From Anaerolineae bacterium (GTDB taxonomy: Bacteria; Chloroflexota; Anaerolineae; Aggregatilineales; Phototrophicaceae): 64,000 bases of DNA. This document shows, piece by piece, positions 18,479-27,472 of the stretch. The notes under the pieces were generated by a model, which saw only the letters and a list, made by a program, of their open reading frames with translations, did not search any database and was not told the origin of the DNA. A program made the translations under genes and the position numbers. Within the stretch, counting starts at the first letter, position 1. Every line of letters starts with the position of its first letter. The DNA is taken from positions 59,705 to 123,704 of the forward strand of contig JAJEFB010000044.1 of assembly GCA_022820665.1 (NCBI GenBank). The letters are read 5' to 3'.

Positions 18479-18766
18479 CTAGCCTTGCTGGTTGAGAATC
18501 TGCATCACGCGCAGCAAGAAGTAATGGCAACAAGTATCCACGTGGTACTTTATGTCCAGTTCCTCTATTTCCTTGTCGTAGACACCACTGATCAAGAAAC
18601 TCGGCGCTCGCTCGTGTTCGGCGCAAAGGACATCGCGAAACTTGCGGCGCAAACCCGCTCCGATCGAGCGTCGCGTGCTTTCAAACATTTGCTCAAGTTC
18701 CGTCTCGTCGAGGAAAGCCTCCGGCAACGCTTCGCCTTCGCTTCGCAAGTCGAATTGGATCTTCAT
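18479..18766 (-). CDS. Hypothetical protein, 95 aa
   Basis: A small soluble protein with mixed charge, two Cys next to each other (DTCCHYFLLRV) and no signal or membrane helix. I do not recognise the family. It lies 13 bases upstream of dtd and 63 bases downstream of the VOC gene on the same strand, so it is very likely co-transcribed. The Leu/Glu-rich middle (DETELEQMFESTRRSIG) suggests helices. Confidence 0.6.
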   Translation of the reverse strand: MKIQFDLRSEGEALPEAFLDETELEQMFESTRRSIGAGLRRKFRDVLCAEHERAPSFLISGVYDKEIEELDIKYHVDTCCHYFLLRVMQILNQQG

Positions 18767-18829
18767 CCGCTTTCCTCAAGTTGGAATCTTCGTTTCGCCG
18801 AGCCGCGGTTGATGTTTGCCTGCCGCGGC

Positions 18830-19219
18830 TCAATCGAGCATGGGCTTCACGCGCTGTACGAGTTGAATGGTATAGCCCCAGGGATCGCGCAGGAATGCCA
18901 GCTTGTCGCCTGTTGGCATCGTATCGACATCGCCGTCCAGCCTGCCGCCAGCAGCTACCAGGCGCTGTCGCGTGGCTTCCATGTCGTCGACCGCGAAGGC
19001 CAAGTGAAATGTGACCGGATGATAATCGCCGTAGGCGACGAACTCGCCCAGGGGATTGCTGTAAACTTCGATCAGGCTCTTGCCTGCCGAATCCGCCAAA
19101 AAGTGAATGAAGGGCGGTTCGTCGAAGGAACGCACGATCTCCATTTCCAGATGTTCGACATACCAAGCCGCAAATGCTCTAACATCTTTCACGTTGAAGG
19201 CTGCATGCTCTAGTCTCAT
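18830..19219 (-). CDS. VOC (glyoxalase/bleomycin-resistance) family protein
   Basis: A 129-aa protein with the paired beta-alpha-beta-beta-beta modules of the vicinal oxygen chelate fold. It begins MRLEHAAFNVKDVRAFAAWY, with the first metal-ligand His at position 5, and ends with the WGYTIQLVQRV strand, where Gln occupies the place often taken by the final Glu ligand. A central HLAFAVDDMEATRQ provides the second His. Such proteins are lyases, dioxygenases or binding proteins; the substrate is unknown. Confidence 0.8.
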   Translation of the reverse strand: MRLEHAAFNVKDVRAFAAWYVEHLEMEIVRSFDEPPFIHFLADSAGKSLIEVYSNPLGEFVAYGDYHPVTFHLAFAVDDMEATRQRLVAAGGRLDGDVDTMPTGDKLAFLRDPWGYTIQLVQRVKPMLD

Positions 19220-19228
19220 GGCTTTCCT

Positions 19229-19405
19229 TTACTCCAGTTCAAAACGCTCGCTGTCTGCTGATTCTGACGCATCATCCTCTAATTCGGGCAATCCCTGGCT
19301 GCGAACCCAACTGATGCCCATCATAACCAAAAAGATGATAGCGATGCTCACAAATATGATCTCATCAAAAGGACCAAGCGCACCATGCGCAAGAATGACG
19401 ATCAT
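19229..19405 (-). CDS. Small membrane protein, 58 aa
   Basis: An ORF opening with ATG 19405, preceded by AAGG, and ending TAA at 19229. The N-terminal half is one transmembrane helix (EIIFVSIAIIFLVMMGISWV); the C-terminal tail is acidic (ELEDDASESADSERFELE). It ends 9 bases before the VOC gene starts on the same strand, which supports a real gene. I know no family name. Confidence 0.55.
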   Translation of the reverse strand: MIVILAHGALGPFDEIIFVSIAIIFLVMMGISWVRSQGLPELEDDASESADSERFELE

Positions 19406-19526
19406 GAGTGCCTTATCGCGTTGATCATGTCACAGGCACTTGATTATAGAGGAAGGCGAGCCAAATCTGAACCGAGTCTTGGGCGCTCATGGAAGAACAG
19501 GGCGCGAGTAAGCAATCCTGAAGCGC

Positions 19527-20462
19527 TTAATCGTTGTCAATCGGTATCTGAACCTTGCCGGTTGGAGCGGGAGGCGCGTCATCCTTGGAAGACAGATCGC
19601 TTTCGTCGTTTGCATCGCTGATATTGATGCGTACCGACTTCTTGCCCAGCTGGCTGCGCCCGCCCCGAGTTTTCTTGTTCTTGCGCGTTTTGGCTCTCTG
19701 CTTAAGGACTTTGACGTCTAGATGAAAATCTTCTTCAATTGGGTCGGCCGAGTCGACTGTGATTCTGTTTTTCTCGGCAGTTTCCGGGCTTTGCTGTTTA
19801 TCAGCTTTCGTTCCATCGTCCAGCGCCGAGGCGGAAACAATATCGTGCTGGCGCGATTTAGTACCGTCCGCCGCATTCGCCAATGTCTGGGGATCTTGAT
19901 TTTCGGCCCCTTGGGACTTGGCTTTGATCTCTGACCTGTCGGCAGCGATCGCGGCTTCGGCATGTGCGTCGCGCATTTCTTTGACGATCTGTCGGATCTG
20001 ATCTTCAAAGGTATCCCAGCGCGAAGGCGCCAGCGACTCCAGCATTAGCTCAAGCGCGTCATTTAGCGCGCTCCCGTGCATCTCGGCGGCTTGCAGCACA
20101 AAGATGCGATAGGTGCGCAAGGGACGATAAGACGGATGGAGGCGCAGCCCATCGTCCAGAATCGACAAGGCTTCGTCATATTCCTGAAGGGCATAAAGCG
20201 CGGCGCCGAGCCTAGTGTAAAGACGAGGCAGGTCCTTTGCTGGCAGGCTCTTGCCTTTGGGGCGGGCAAGCAACTCGCGATAGAGTGGAAGCGCTTGTGC
20301 GGGAACGTCGAAGGCCGACCAGCATACCGCCAATTCGAACATGATCCTGGCGTTTTCGGGATATGTCGCATGCAACTGCCGAAAATGTTCGATAGCGCCT
20401 TTGAGTTTGCCTTGCTGCTTCAATGTCAAGCCGACGTCTATCAATTCGCTGACGACTGCCAT
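19527..20462 (-). CDS. TPR-repeat protein with a charged tail
   Basis: A 311-aa protein. Residues 1-150 contain tandem tetratricopeptide-like helices (for example LTLKQQGKLKGAIEHFRQLH and YALQEYDEALSILDDGLRLH), an arrangement used for protein-protein binding. From about 180 the sequence is disordered, with Lys/Asp/Glu clusters and a basic patch (KQRAKTRKNKKTRGGRSQL). There is no catalytic motif and no signal peptide. The function is unknown; it lies alone between the VOC cluster and the glycosyltransferase. Confidence 0.7.
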   Translation of the reverse strand: MAVVSELIDVGLTLKQQGKLKGAIEHFRQLHATYPENARIMFELAVCWSAFDVPAQALPLYRELLARPKGKSLPAKDLPRLYTRLGAALYALQEYDEALSILDDGLRLHPSYRPLRTYRIFVLQAAEMHGSALNDALELMLESLAPSRWDTFEDQIRQIVKEMRDAHAEAAIAADRSEIKAKSQGAENQDPQTLANAADGTKSRQHDIVSASALDDGTKADKQQSPETAEKNRITVDSADPIEEDFHLDVKVLKQRAKTRKNKKTRGGRSQLGKKSVRINISDANDESDLSSKDDAPPAPTGKVQIPIDND

Positions 20463-20605
20463 AGGTTGGACTTCCCAAGCATTTAACCTGAAGTCAGTAT
20501 AGCATGTACTCCAGTACTACGCAGCGTTCGCGCTTCTGTCGCAGGGCAGATGCAAATGCGGTTAATCCGAGAATCTGCCGGGTCGCTCATGACCGCACCC
20601 GGACC

Positions 20606-22021
20606 TTAGGCATTTACCACAGGCACTACATATCCCTTGTCGAGCCAATCATGCAGCGTTGCGGAATCGACGCGCTTGCCCGCGAAGCCGTCCGGATTCG
20701 CGCGCAAGGTCGAGACTAGCAGGCTGTCCTCGTTGTAACTTGCGCGGAAATCATGGTAGATGCCGAAGCGTTCCGAGAGATAGCACCAGGGCGCTTTGCG
20801 ATACATGGTGTTTTTGCTGAGTTTTGGAAGTCGGTAGCATAGCGGCGGTTTCTTTTGTGCGTTGAGGATCACATCCGCGTAGCGCGTCACCATTGTCTCG
20901 AGCGAAAACTCGCTCTTGAGGTATTGCAGCGTCGCTGGCGATGCGCGCCGTTTTTCGCTCAATATGTTATGCGCGCGTTCAGCTGCCCCGTCGATGTCGC
21001 CGTAGTCGACCCGATCAACATGTTCGTCCGAGAAAAGATCTCGGTAGGTTGAGACGCGTGACAGAATCGGCGGCGTACCACAGCCCAGGGATTCGAATGG
21101 CGTATTACCGAAGGTCTCGACGCAGTTGCCGATGCACATGGTCACATCGGCGATGCTGTAGTATTCCGCGATCAAATCTTCGTTTATCCAATCGTGGAAG
21201 TAAAAATTGCCAGTCAGCCCGGTCGAGCCAATCTCTCCTCGCAACTGCTGATAGTAGGCGCGATTGCCCGGTTCCGTTCCCGCATCAATCCCGCGCGGCA
21301 CCAGAACGCGCAGATCGGTCCAACCATAGTCATAGACGAGTCTTCTTGCCACCTTAATCACTTCGTAGATACCCTTGTTCGGATCCGGTCTGTGAGGGAA
21401 TAAAAGGATTGGACACTCAGCTATCGTTTTGGGTATCACGTCGAAGATGGCATCCGGTTTGGTATAGCGAAATTTCTGCCAGTCGAAACCGTTATGGATG
21501 GCGTGCATTCTCGTTTCGACCTCGGGAGAAAACTGCGAAACGACCGCTGCATATGATGCTCTCGTGTGCTCGGAGGGCAAGATCCATTCATCACCTTGAA
21601 ACAGCAGGGCAGATTGCAAGGTCTCTGGAAAGATGATGCTGCGCATCGAAATGATGGTGGGCTTGTCTCGGTAAACATAGGGGAATACCAGACCACCGTC
21701 GTGACTGTAATGAAAATCGGCATTCTCTATAGCGTCGCCGACGGCGCGCATTGCGTTGGCGATATGGTAAAGGGGCGTAAAATAGGGTTCAGGGAATGGC
21801 TGCTTGAAGCGCAGGATCGGGTGGATTTGAACGTTTTCGTGCCAGGAGAAGGGCTCAGTGGATTCAGGATGACGGGTCGATAATATGGTCAAGCGGTGAC
21901 CGAGCTCGCCCAGGTGAAGCGCAACCTTCTTGAGTTGGACCTGCCCGCCGCCCAGGGCAAAGTTCGGGAAGAGCGGATTCATAGAGAAGACGGCTATCCG
22001 CTTGCCAGCGCTCGAGCTCAT
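20606..22021 (-). CDS. Glycosyltransferase (GT4-like, GT-B fold)
   Basis: A 471-aa protein. The N-terminal Rossmann-like domain has the glycine-rich acceptor loop (NFALGGGQVQLKKVALHLGE). The C-terminal domain has the E-x7-E nucleotide-sugar motif in VETFGNTPFESLGCGTPPI. Donor and acceptor are unknown; cell-surface glycan synthesis is the usual role. A C-terminal extension of about 100 residues (from ILNAQKK) follows the GT core. It stands alone; pyrH lies upstream on the same strand. Confidence 0.85.
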   Translation of the reverse strand: MSSSAGKRIAVFSMNPLFPNFALGGGQVQLKKVALHLGELGHRLTILSTRHPESTEPFSWHENVQIHPILRFKQPFPEPYFTPLYHIANAMRAVGDAIENADFHYSHDGGLVFPYVYRDKPTIISMRSIIFPETLQSALLFQGDEWILPSEHTRASYAAVVSQFSPEVETRMHAIHNGFDWQKFRYTKPDAIFDVIPKTIAECPILLFPHRPDPNKGIYEVIKVARRLVYDYGWTDLRVLVPRGIDAGTEPGNRAYYQQLRGEIGSTGLTGNFYFHDWINEDLIAEYYSIADVTMCIGNCVETFGNTPFESLGCGTPPILSRVSTYRDLFSDEHVDRVDYGDIDGAAERAHNILSEKRRASPATLQYLKSEFSLETMVTRYADVILNAQKKPPLCYRLPKLSKNTMYRKAPWCYLSERFGIYHDFRASYNEDSLLVSTLRANPDGFAGKRVDSATLHDWLDKGYVVPVVNA

Positions 22022-22139
22022 GTCGTTCCAGTTGATTTACAAACGAATCGTTTACAAGTGTAACATGGTCGGCGAAAGCGGGATAAGCGTTATGCCCGCC
22101 AGCGGCGCCAACCGTCGATGGCGGGGAAATCGGTCGTCA

Positions 22140-22868
22140 TTAGTCGCAGATCAGAGTGCCGACAGATGTATCTCCTCGCAGAGCTTTGACCAGGTCGTCC
22201 GGATTCCAGAAGTTAAGCACAATAATCGGCATCTCATTTTCCTGGCAAAGCGTGAATGCAGTGGTATCCATCACGCGTAGGTGGCGTTCGAGCACATCTT
22301 GATACGCCAATCTGCCAAATCGCGTCGCGTCTGGGTTGTGCAGGGGGTCGGCGGAATACACGCCGTCCACTTTAGTGGCTTTCACGATCACATCAGCGTC
22401 GATCTCGCTTGCGCGCAGGGCGGCTGCGGAATCGGTCGTGAAATAGGGTGTGCCGATGCCGCCTGTCAGGATGACGACACGGTCCTTTTCCATGTGTCGA
22501 ATCGCGCGCAGGCGGATATAGGGTTCAGCGATTGAATTCATTTGCACCGCGGTTTGTACGCGGGTAATGATACCTTGCCGCTCGATGGCGTCCTGGAGAG
22601 CCAATCCATTCATCACCGTAGCGATCATTCCCATATGATCAGCCGTGCTGCGCTCCATGCCGAGCTTCGCCGCGGGCTCGCCGCGCCACAGGTTGCCGCC
22701 TCCGATGACGATGGCTACTTGCATACCCAACTCATAGACTTCCCGCACACGCTGGGCAATGTATGCCGCTTTTTCGGGATCAATTCCGAATCCACTGTTT
22801 CCCGCAAGGGCTTCTCCGCTCAGTTTCAGCAATACACGTTGATAGGGTAGCTCGCCAGACTTGCTCAT
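22140..22868 (-). CDS. pyrH: UMP kinase
   Basis: A 242-aa bacterial UMP kinase (amino-acid-kinase fold) that makes UDP from UMP and ATP. Landmarks are LLKLSGEALAG near the N-terminus, VIGGGNLWRG, the DHMGMIATVMNGLALQDA helix, LTGGIGTPYFTTD and KATKVDGVYSADP. It is part of the classical rpsB-tsf-pyrH order, here interrupted by the MerB-like gene. frr, which often follows, is absent downstream. Confidence 0.95.
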   Translation of the reverse strand: MSKSGELPYQRVLLKLSGEALAGNSGFGIDPEKAAYIAQRVREVYELGMQVAIVIGGGNLWRGEPAAKLGMERSTADHMGMIATVMNGLALQDAIERQGIITRVQTAVQMNSIAEPYIRLRAIRHMEKDRVVILTGGIGTPYFTTDSAAALRASEIDADVIVKATKVDGVYSADPLHNPDATRFGRLAYQDVLERHLRVMDTTAFTLCQENEMPIIVLNFWNPDDLVKALRGDTSVGTLICD

Positions 22869-22912
22869 TTCCGCTCCTTGTTCCAGAACTTTGTCACCAT
22901 TGCTCGCCGGTT

Positions 22913-23584
22913 CTAATCACCCATCCAGAAATCTTCGGTCAAATCAAGCGAGGCGAATATCGCGCGCGCCTCATCCAGCGTTCTTCCGCGGTAGGCCGGC
23001 GACATGCGATCGCCGTACCATCGCTGCGAAAGCGCCCATACTTTTTGCCAAGACAACAGCGCTCCTTTGCTTCGACCTTCCCTGCGACGCCACTGGTCAA
23101 CCTCTTTCTCCTCACGGAAGAACAGAATAGTCGCTCACGTATCAATGAGGTTATCGTACCAATTCCGGAAGGGTTTGGCGAAATGCACCATCCCTCCGCT
23201 CACAGAACTCAACTTGCTGTCTTCGATTGAGAAATGAACCAGATTGCGGTCGAGCGGATGTCGCGCTTCGATTTTAGCGTCCGCATGCAGCATTGCCGGG
23301 ATGCCGAGCGCGTCCCAGGCGCAGTTGGCATATAGGCGCCTATTGCCGACGGTGACCTGATAGTCGGTAGCGACCGCGGACAAAGGGTTCGCCATCAAGA
23401 TGTCGTCCGAGCCGGGGCGCAGAAAAAGCGCATGAGCATTATGTAGCCGCTGCAAAGCCCCTTTTGCGCCGGGAACAGTAATGTGGAAATGTCGGGCGAT
23501 ATCTTCGACGGTGGGAGGAAAGCCTTGACTTGCGAAGGAGCGATAGACAAAGTGCCTTATGTCCCAGTCCATTTGGTCTGGCAT
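22913..23584 (-). CDS. Organomercurial lyase (MerB)-like protein with in-frame TGA, candidate selenoprotein
   Basis: The reading frame runs from ATG 23584 (or TTG 23599) to TAG 22913-22915 with a single internal stop, TGA at 23135-23137. Before it lie the MerB core: a winged-helix-like N-terminus, then LYANCAWDALGIPAML, equivalent to Cys96 and Asp99 of MerB (here Cys88 and Asp91). After it the same frame continues ATILFFREEKEVDQWRRREG and ends AIFASLDLTEDFWMGD, typical of the family C-terminus. In MerB the second catalytic Cys159 stands before the -HFF- strand, and the TGA (codon 150) is exactly there. Cys-to-TGA distance is 62 codons against 63 between MerB Cys96 and Cys159. MerB cleaves the carbon-mercury bond. 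The best reading is selenocysteine; a nonsense mutation or an older pseudogene is the alternative. It lies between tsf and pyrH. Confidence 0.75.
23106..23134 (-). promoter_or_regulatory. SECIS-like hairpin after the in-frame TGA
   Basis: On the minus strand, 19 bases after the TGA, the segment TTCTTCC-GTGA-GGAGAA can fold with CCT paired to AGG, a bulged U, then TTC paired to GAA, and a GUGA apical loop starting with G. A bulged U plus a G(U) in the loop, 16-37 nt from the UGA, are the known minimal SelB-binding features of bacterial SECIS elements. The alternative pairing without a bulge is also possible. Confidence 0.6.
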
Positions 23585-23596
23585 ATCAGCAGTCGG

Positions 23597-23685
23597 CAAA
23601 AGAAGCGGCTCGTCGCGTGAGCGGCGAGAAGGACACAGGAATGTCGCGTCTACACAAAATTATTGCTCTCCTGCTCTAGCGAGCC
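23597..23685 (+). repeat. Dispersed intergenic repeat, copy C (diverged)
   Basis: AAGCGGCTCGTCGCG..GGCGAGAAGGACACAGGAATGTCGCG..AAATTATT resembles copies A and B but with many changes. It overlaps the region just upstream of the MerB-like gene. Confidence 0.55.
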
Positions 23686-23694
23686 ATGGGCTTC

Positions 23695-23731
23695 AATAAA
23701 TAAGGGGACTAGCGCGGTGCTAATCCCCTTA
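23695..23731 (-). terminator. Terminator downstream of tsf
   Basis: Inverted repeat TAAGGGGAYTAGC / GCTARTCCCCTTA (23701-23713 with 23719-23731), one G-T pair, followed on the minus strand by TTTATT. It would separate rpsB-tsf from the MerB-like gene and pyrH. Confidence 0.65.
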
Positions 23732-23785
23732 TGGTCTCGATCATCCGTGGGAAAAGGCATTTCGGCTAGCCTATCTCGCAAGCGC

Positions 23786-24391
<606 letters not shown>

Positions 24392-24429
24392 TTGCCTTAC
24401 ATGCTCCATTCGGACAGGGTCTTCAGTTA

Positions 24430-25338
24430 TTATTCAGCTTTTGATTCCGCTTCGGCCGCTGGTTTAACTTCGGCGCCATTGCCACCGGCATCTTTGGTGG
24501 ATTCGTCAGTCTCTCCTTCGTCATCGCCGAAGAGCTTGGAATCGCGCAGCTTCGCCAGCGTCGATTCGCCCAGCAAATCTTCGTCGCCGAGTTCGTCGTC
24601 ATATGTATCGGTGAAGCTTAGTTCTTCTTCCTCTTCGACCCCCGCAGACTGGCGCAGGTTTTGTCCTTCGAGAACAGCATCCGCCAGGGCGCTTACCAAG
24701 AGCCGAATCGAACGCATCGCGTCGTCGTTTGCGGGCAAAATGTGATCAACAAGGTCAGGATCGGCATTGGTATCGACCAGCGCCAGGACCGGAATTCCGA
24801 GAATATTGGCTTCTTTCACGGCGGTGTGTTCGCGTTCGGCATCAACGACGATTAGCATGTCCGGGATGCGGTTCATCTCGCGAATACCGCCGAGGCGCAA
24901 TTGTAGCTTGGATATCTTGCGGCTCAGCACCAGCGCTTCTTTCTTTGTCAGCTTGTCAAACTCGCCGGCGTTACGCCGCTGTTCGAGCTGCTTCAAAGTG
25001 TCGATGCGGCTGCGGATTGTCTTCCAATTAGTAAGCGTACCGCCTAACCAGCGGTAATTCACAAAGGGCATGTGGCAGCGCCCCGCCTCTCGCTGGATAA
25101 TCTCCTGGGCTTGCCGTTTGGTGCCGACAAAAAGCACACTGCCGCCATCTGCGATCAGCTTGGCGATCATGTCGTGGAAGCTATTGAGGTTTTTTAGCGT
25201 AATCTGCAGGTCGATAATGTGGATCCCGTTGCGTTGGGTGAAGATGAATTCATCCATCTTGGGATTCCACTTGTTGGTACGATGGCCAAAGTGGACACCG
25301 GTTTCGAGTAGGGAACGCATTCTTACCGCTGAGGGCAT
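24430..25338 (-). CDS. rpsB: 30S ribosomal protein S2
   Basis: A 302-aa S2 protein. The family body spans residues 1-230, with LLETGVHFGHRTNKWNPKM at the start, KTIRSRIDTLKQLE, and IPVLALVDTNADPDLVDHIL near its end. The C-terminal 75 residues are a long acidic tail (EEEEELSFTDTYDDELGDED..) that is not in E. coli S2 and is probably disordered. It is the first gene of the rpsB-tsf-(MerB-like)-pyrH block; about 270 bases of leader with no other gene precede it. Confidence 0.96.
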   Translation of the reverse strand: MPSAVRMRSLLETGVHFGHRTNKWNPKMDEFIFTQRNGIHIIDLQITLKNLNSFHDMIAKLIADGGSVLFVGTKRQAQEIIQREAGRCHMPFVNYRWLGGTLTNWKTIRSRIDTLKQLEQRRNAGEFDKLTKKEALVLSRKISKLQLRLGGIREMNRIPDMLIVVDAEREHTAVKEANILGIPVLALVDTNADPDLVDHILPANDDAMRSIRLLVSALADAVLEGQNLRQSAGVEEEEELSFTDTYDDELGDEDLLGESTLAKLRDSKLFGDDEGETDESTKDAGGNGAEVKPAAEAESKAE

Positions 25339-25607
25339 CGCAAATCTCCTTGATCAATTGGTGTTTTGGTCTCGCACATCGTTCATCCTCCGGTGAAAAT
25401 CCGCCTTGGGCGAACAACACCCACCAAGAGTCCCGACATGTGGAATTTGGGAACGCGAAGTTTTCACGATTCCGCGGCGGATTCTATCACAGGCTAGGAA
25501 GCGCGGCAATGATGTTTTTCGGAGACTAAAGAGGCCCCCTGTCGATGACCCGTTGCAGGGATGGCTGCGAGACATTGCCGCGTAATCCGGATCATGTCGT
25601 CGCTATA

Positions 25608-26723
25608 TTAGTTGAACTCCTTGAGTATAGCCCCCAGCGCGCTCAGGAAGGCTTGGTTGGCTTCTCTTGTGCCCAGGCTAAGGCGCACAGCATTGGGCAA
25701 TTCGTTGCGCGTTTGCGCGCGCAGCAAGAAGCCGCGTTCCAAAAGCGCCCTCTGCAAATCATCCCCCGGCATGTGGGTTTCGAACAGGACGAAATTTGCC
25801 GCCGGCTTCCAATAGCGGATACCCAGCCGCTCCAATTGGGCGCAGACCCATTTTGCCTCCGTTCTCAGATAGCTAACGACCTTGCGGACATGTTCTTGAT
25901 CGCCGCATGCCGCGATGCCAGCTGCAAGCGCCACCTTGTTCTGGTGAAATCCGCGATGCAAGCCCGCGATATAGTTGGCAAGATCGGGCTTGGCAATGCC
26001 GTAGCCGAGGCGCAGCCCAGCAAGACCGTATGCCTTGGAAAAGCTGTGTACGACCACGATATTCTTGCCTTCGCGTACATAGCGAAGTGAATCGGGGTAG
26101 GCGGGATCGTCCACAAAATGGTGATACACCTCGTCCGCGACTACCAAGACATGATCGGGAATGCCGCGCATCAGAGCATTCATTGATTCCGAGGACATCA
26201 CGGTTCCCGTCGGATTGTTGGGATTGCAAAGCATGATTAGCCGGGTTGCTTCGTTGATCGCTTCCAGCACGGCGTCAACGCGGTACTCGAATGAATCGGG
26301 CCTCAGCGGGACGTCCACGATTTTTGCTCCCAAGGGTTGGGAGATTTTCTTATAAGCGCCGGTGAATGTCGGCGAAGACAGAATCACTTCGTCCCCCGGT
26401 CCCAGGAATCCGCGCGCGATCAATTCGAGAGACTCGAAACCGCTGCAACCGGTGTAGATATGTTCCGTCGTCAAGCCGCGTCCAAGTACCTTTACGATCG
26501 CTTGCCGAAGCCCTATGTCCGAGTAATCCGGGTAGGTGGAAAGCGTCGGAGCGACAGCATTAATAGCCTCGATGACCTTTGGAGAAGGACCCAGCGGATT
26601 CTCGTTATTTGCCAACTGATAAATCTTGCTTACGCCATGCTTTTCTTGCAGGTCTTCCAGCGAGTCGCGGATGCCGGCGCGCGCGAAAGGCTGAATATCC
26701 GGGTTGTATGTGAGTTCGCTCAT
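25608..26723 (-). CDS. hisC: Histidinol-phosphate aminotransferase-like aminotransferase
   Basis: A 371-aa fold-type I PLP aminotransferase of the HisC group. It shows NENPLGPSP (substrate loop), the cofactor Asp/Tyr region LVVADEVYHHFVDDP, and the PLP lysine in VHSFSKAYGLAGLRLGYGI. HisC converts imidazole-acetol phosphate and glutamate to histidinol phosphate; some relatives use phenylalanine or aromatic substrates, so assignment to histidine synthesis is probable, not certain. ATG 26723 (MSELTYNPDIQ) is preferred over a much longer upstream frame. No other his genes are nearby. Confidence 0.8.
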   Translation of the reverse strand: MSELTYNPDIQPFARAGIRDSLEDLQEKHGVSKIYQLANNENPLGPSPKVIEAINAVAPTLSTYPDYSDIGLRQAIVKVLGRGLTTEHIYTGCSGFESLELIARGFLGPGDEVILSSPTFTGAYKKISQPLGAKIVDVPLRPDSFEYRVDAVLEAINEATRLIMLCNPNNPTGTVMSSESMNALMRGIPDHVLVVADEVYHHFVDDPAYPDSLRYVREGKNIVVVHSFSKAYGLAGLRLGYGIAKPDLANYIAGLHRGFHQNKVALAAGIAACGDQEHVRKVVSYLRTEAKWVCAQLERLGIRYWKPAANFVLFETHMPGDDLQRALLERGFLLRAQTRNELPNAVRLSLGTREANQAFLSALGAILKEFN

Positions 26724-26830
26724 TTGAAGCTTTCTTGCTCGGCTAAGTCGATAATCTATTGCGAGACCTGGACTGCAAAAGAAGCTGCCTGCAGCAGGCC
26801 TGCTATGCGCTCCCATTATGCGGCTGCGGC

Positions 26831-27235
26831 TCAGCGCTTGTTTTCCAACAGCATCGAAGAGCCGCCTTTATCGTGGAAACCGAAGCGCGCGTAAAAGCCG
26901 CTCAAGCCAGTTGCGCAATCCAGCATGACCTGCTCTACATGTTGCAGTCTTTTGAGCAGCTTGTCCAGCATCGTCGATGCGATGCCCTGGCCGCGGAAAG
27001 CCATGTCGACAACCACGTCGTCAATCAAGGCGCGATACATATCGTCCGTTATGACACGCGAAAAAGCGATCAATCGGTCTTCGTTCCAGACGCCCAGGGT
27101 GATTTGGCTGCGGTCGAGCATGCGCTGAATATCCAATGGGGAACGCGTATCCGCCCAATCGGTCTGTCCCAGCAGCAGGCGCAGCGCTTCGGGATTGATC
27201 GGCTCTGTGAAGGAATAGATGTAGGGTTTACTCAT
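26831..27235 (-). CDS. GNAT family N-acetyltransferase
   Basis: A 134-aa GCN5-related acyltransferase. The acetyl-CoA pyrophosphate loop is seen as VVVDMAFRGQGIASTMLDK (the (R/Q)-x-x-G-x-(G/A) motif as RGQGIA), followed by the C-terminal GLSGFYARFGFHDKGGSSML. ATG 27235 (MSKPYIYSF) has GGAGAA eight bases upstream; a longer frame to 27352 has no such site. The substrate is unknown. It is on the minus strand, 107 bases from hisC. Confidence 0.82.
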   Translation of the reverse strand: MSKPYIYSFTEPINPEALRLLLGQTDWADTRSPLDIQRMLDRSQITLGVWNEDRLIAFSRVITDDMYRALIDDVVVDMAFRGQGIASTMLDKLLKRLQHVEQVMLDCATGLSGFYARFGFHDKGGSSMLLENKR

Positions 27236-27472
27236 TGTGGTGCATTCTCCGGTCTTGCTTGCTCCGAACGCACTACGCTGTGAGATCGTAGCGTAAGCGA
27301 GAATACGATTACGGTAGCGCGCTGTTACTAGGGCGAAAGCGAACTTGTGCACTTAGCATAGAGTTCCTCGAGCGTCTCTGCAAGGTCTCGGACGGCGCAG
27401 ATCGGGTTTTTCGATAGCGCAAGCCAGTGCTAAAATGAATTCGTTCTCAAGCAATCAACAGGAGTGTTAATC

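Noticed and set aside
22939..23145. Separate 68-aa minus-strand ORF downstream of the TGA
   Set aside because: It is in another frame than the family-like continuation and has a random, Arg-rich composition.
23135..23599. The upstream half of the MerB-like gene as a complete 154-residue protein
   Set aside because: The frame continues past the TGA with clearly family-like sequence, and the 154-aa version would lack the second catalytic residue and the C-terminal helix.
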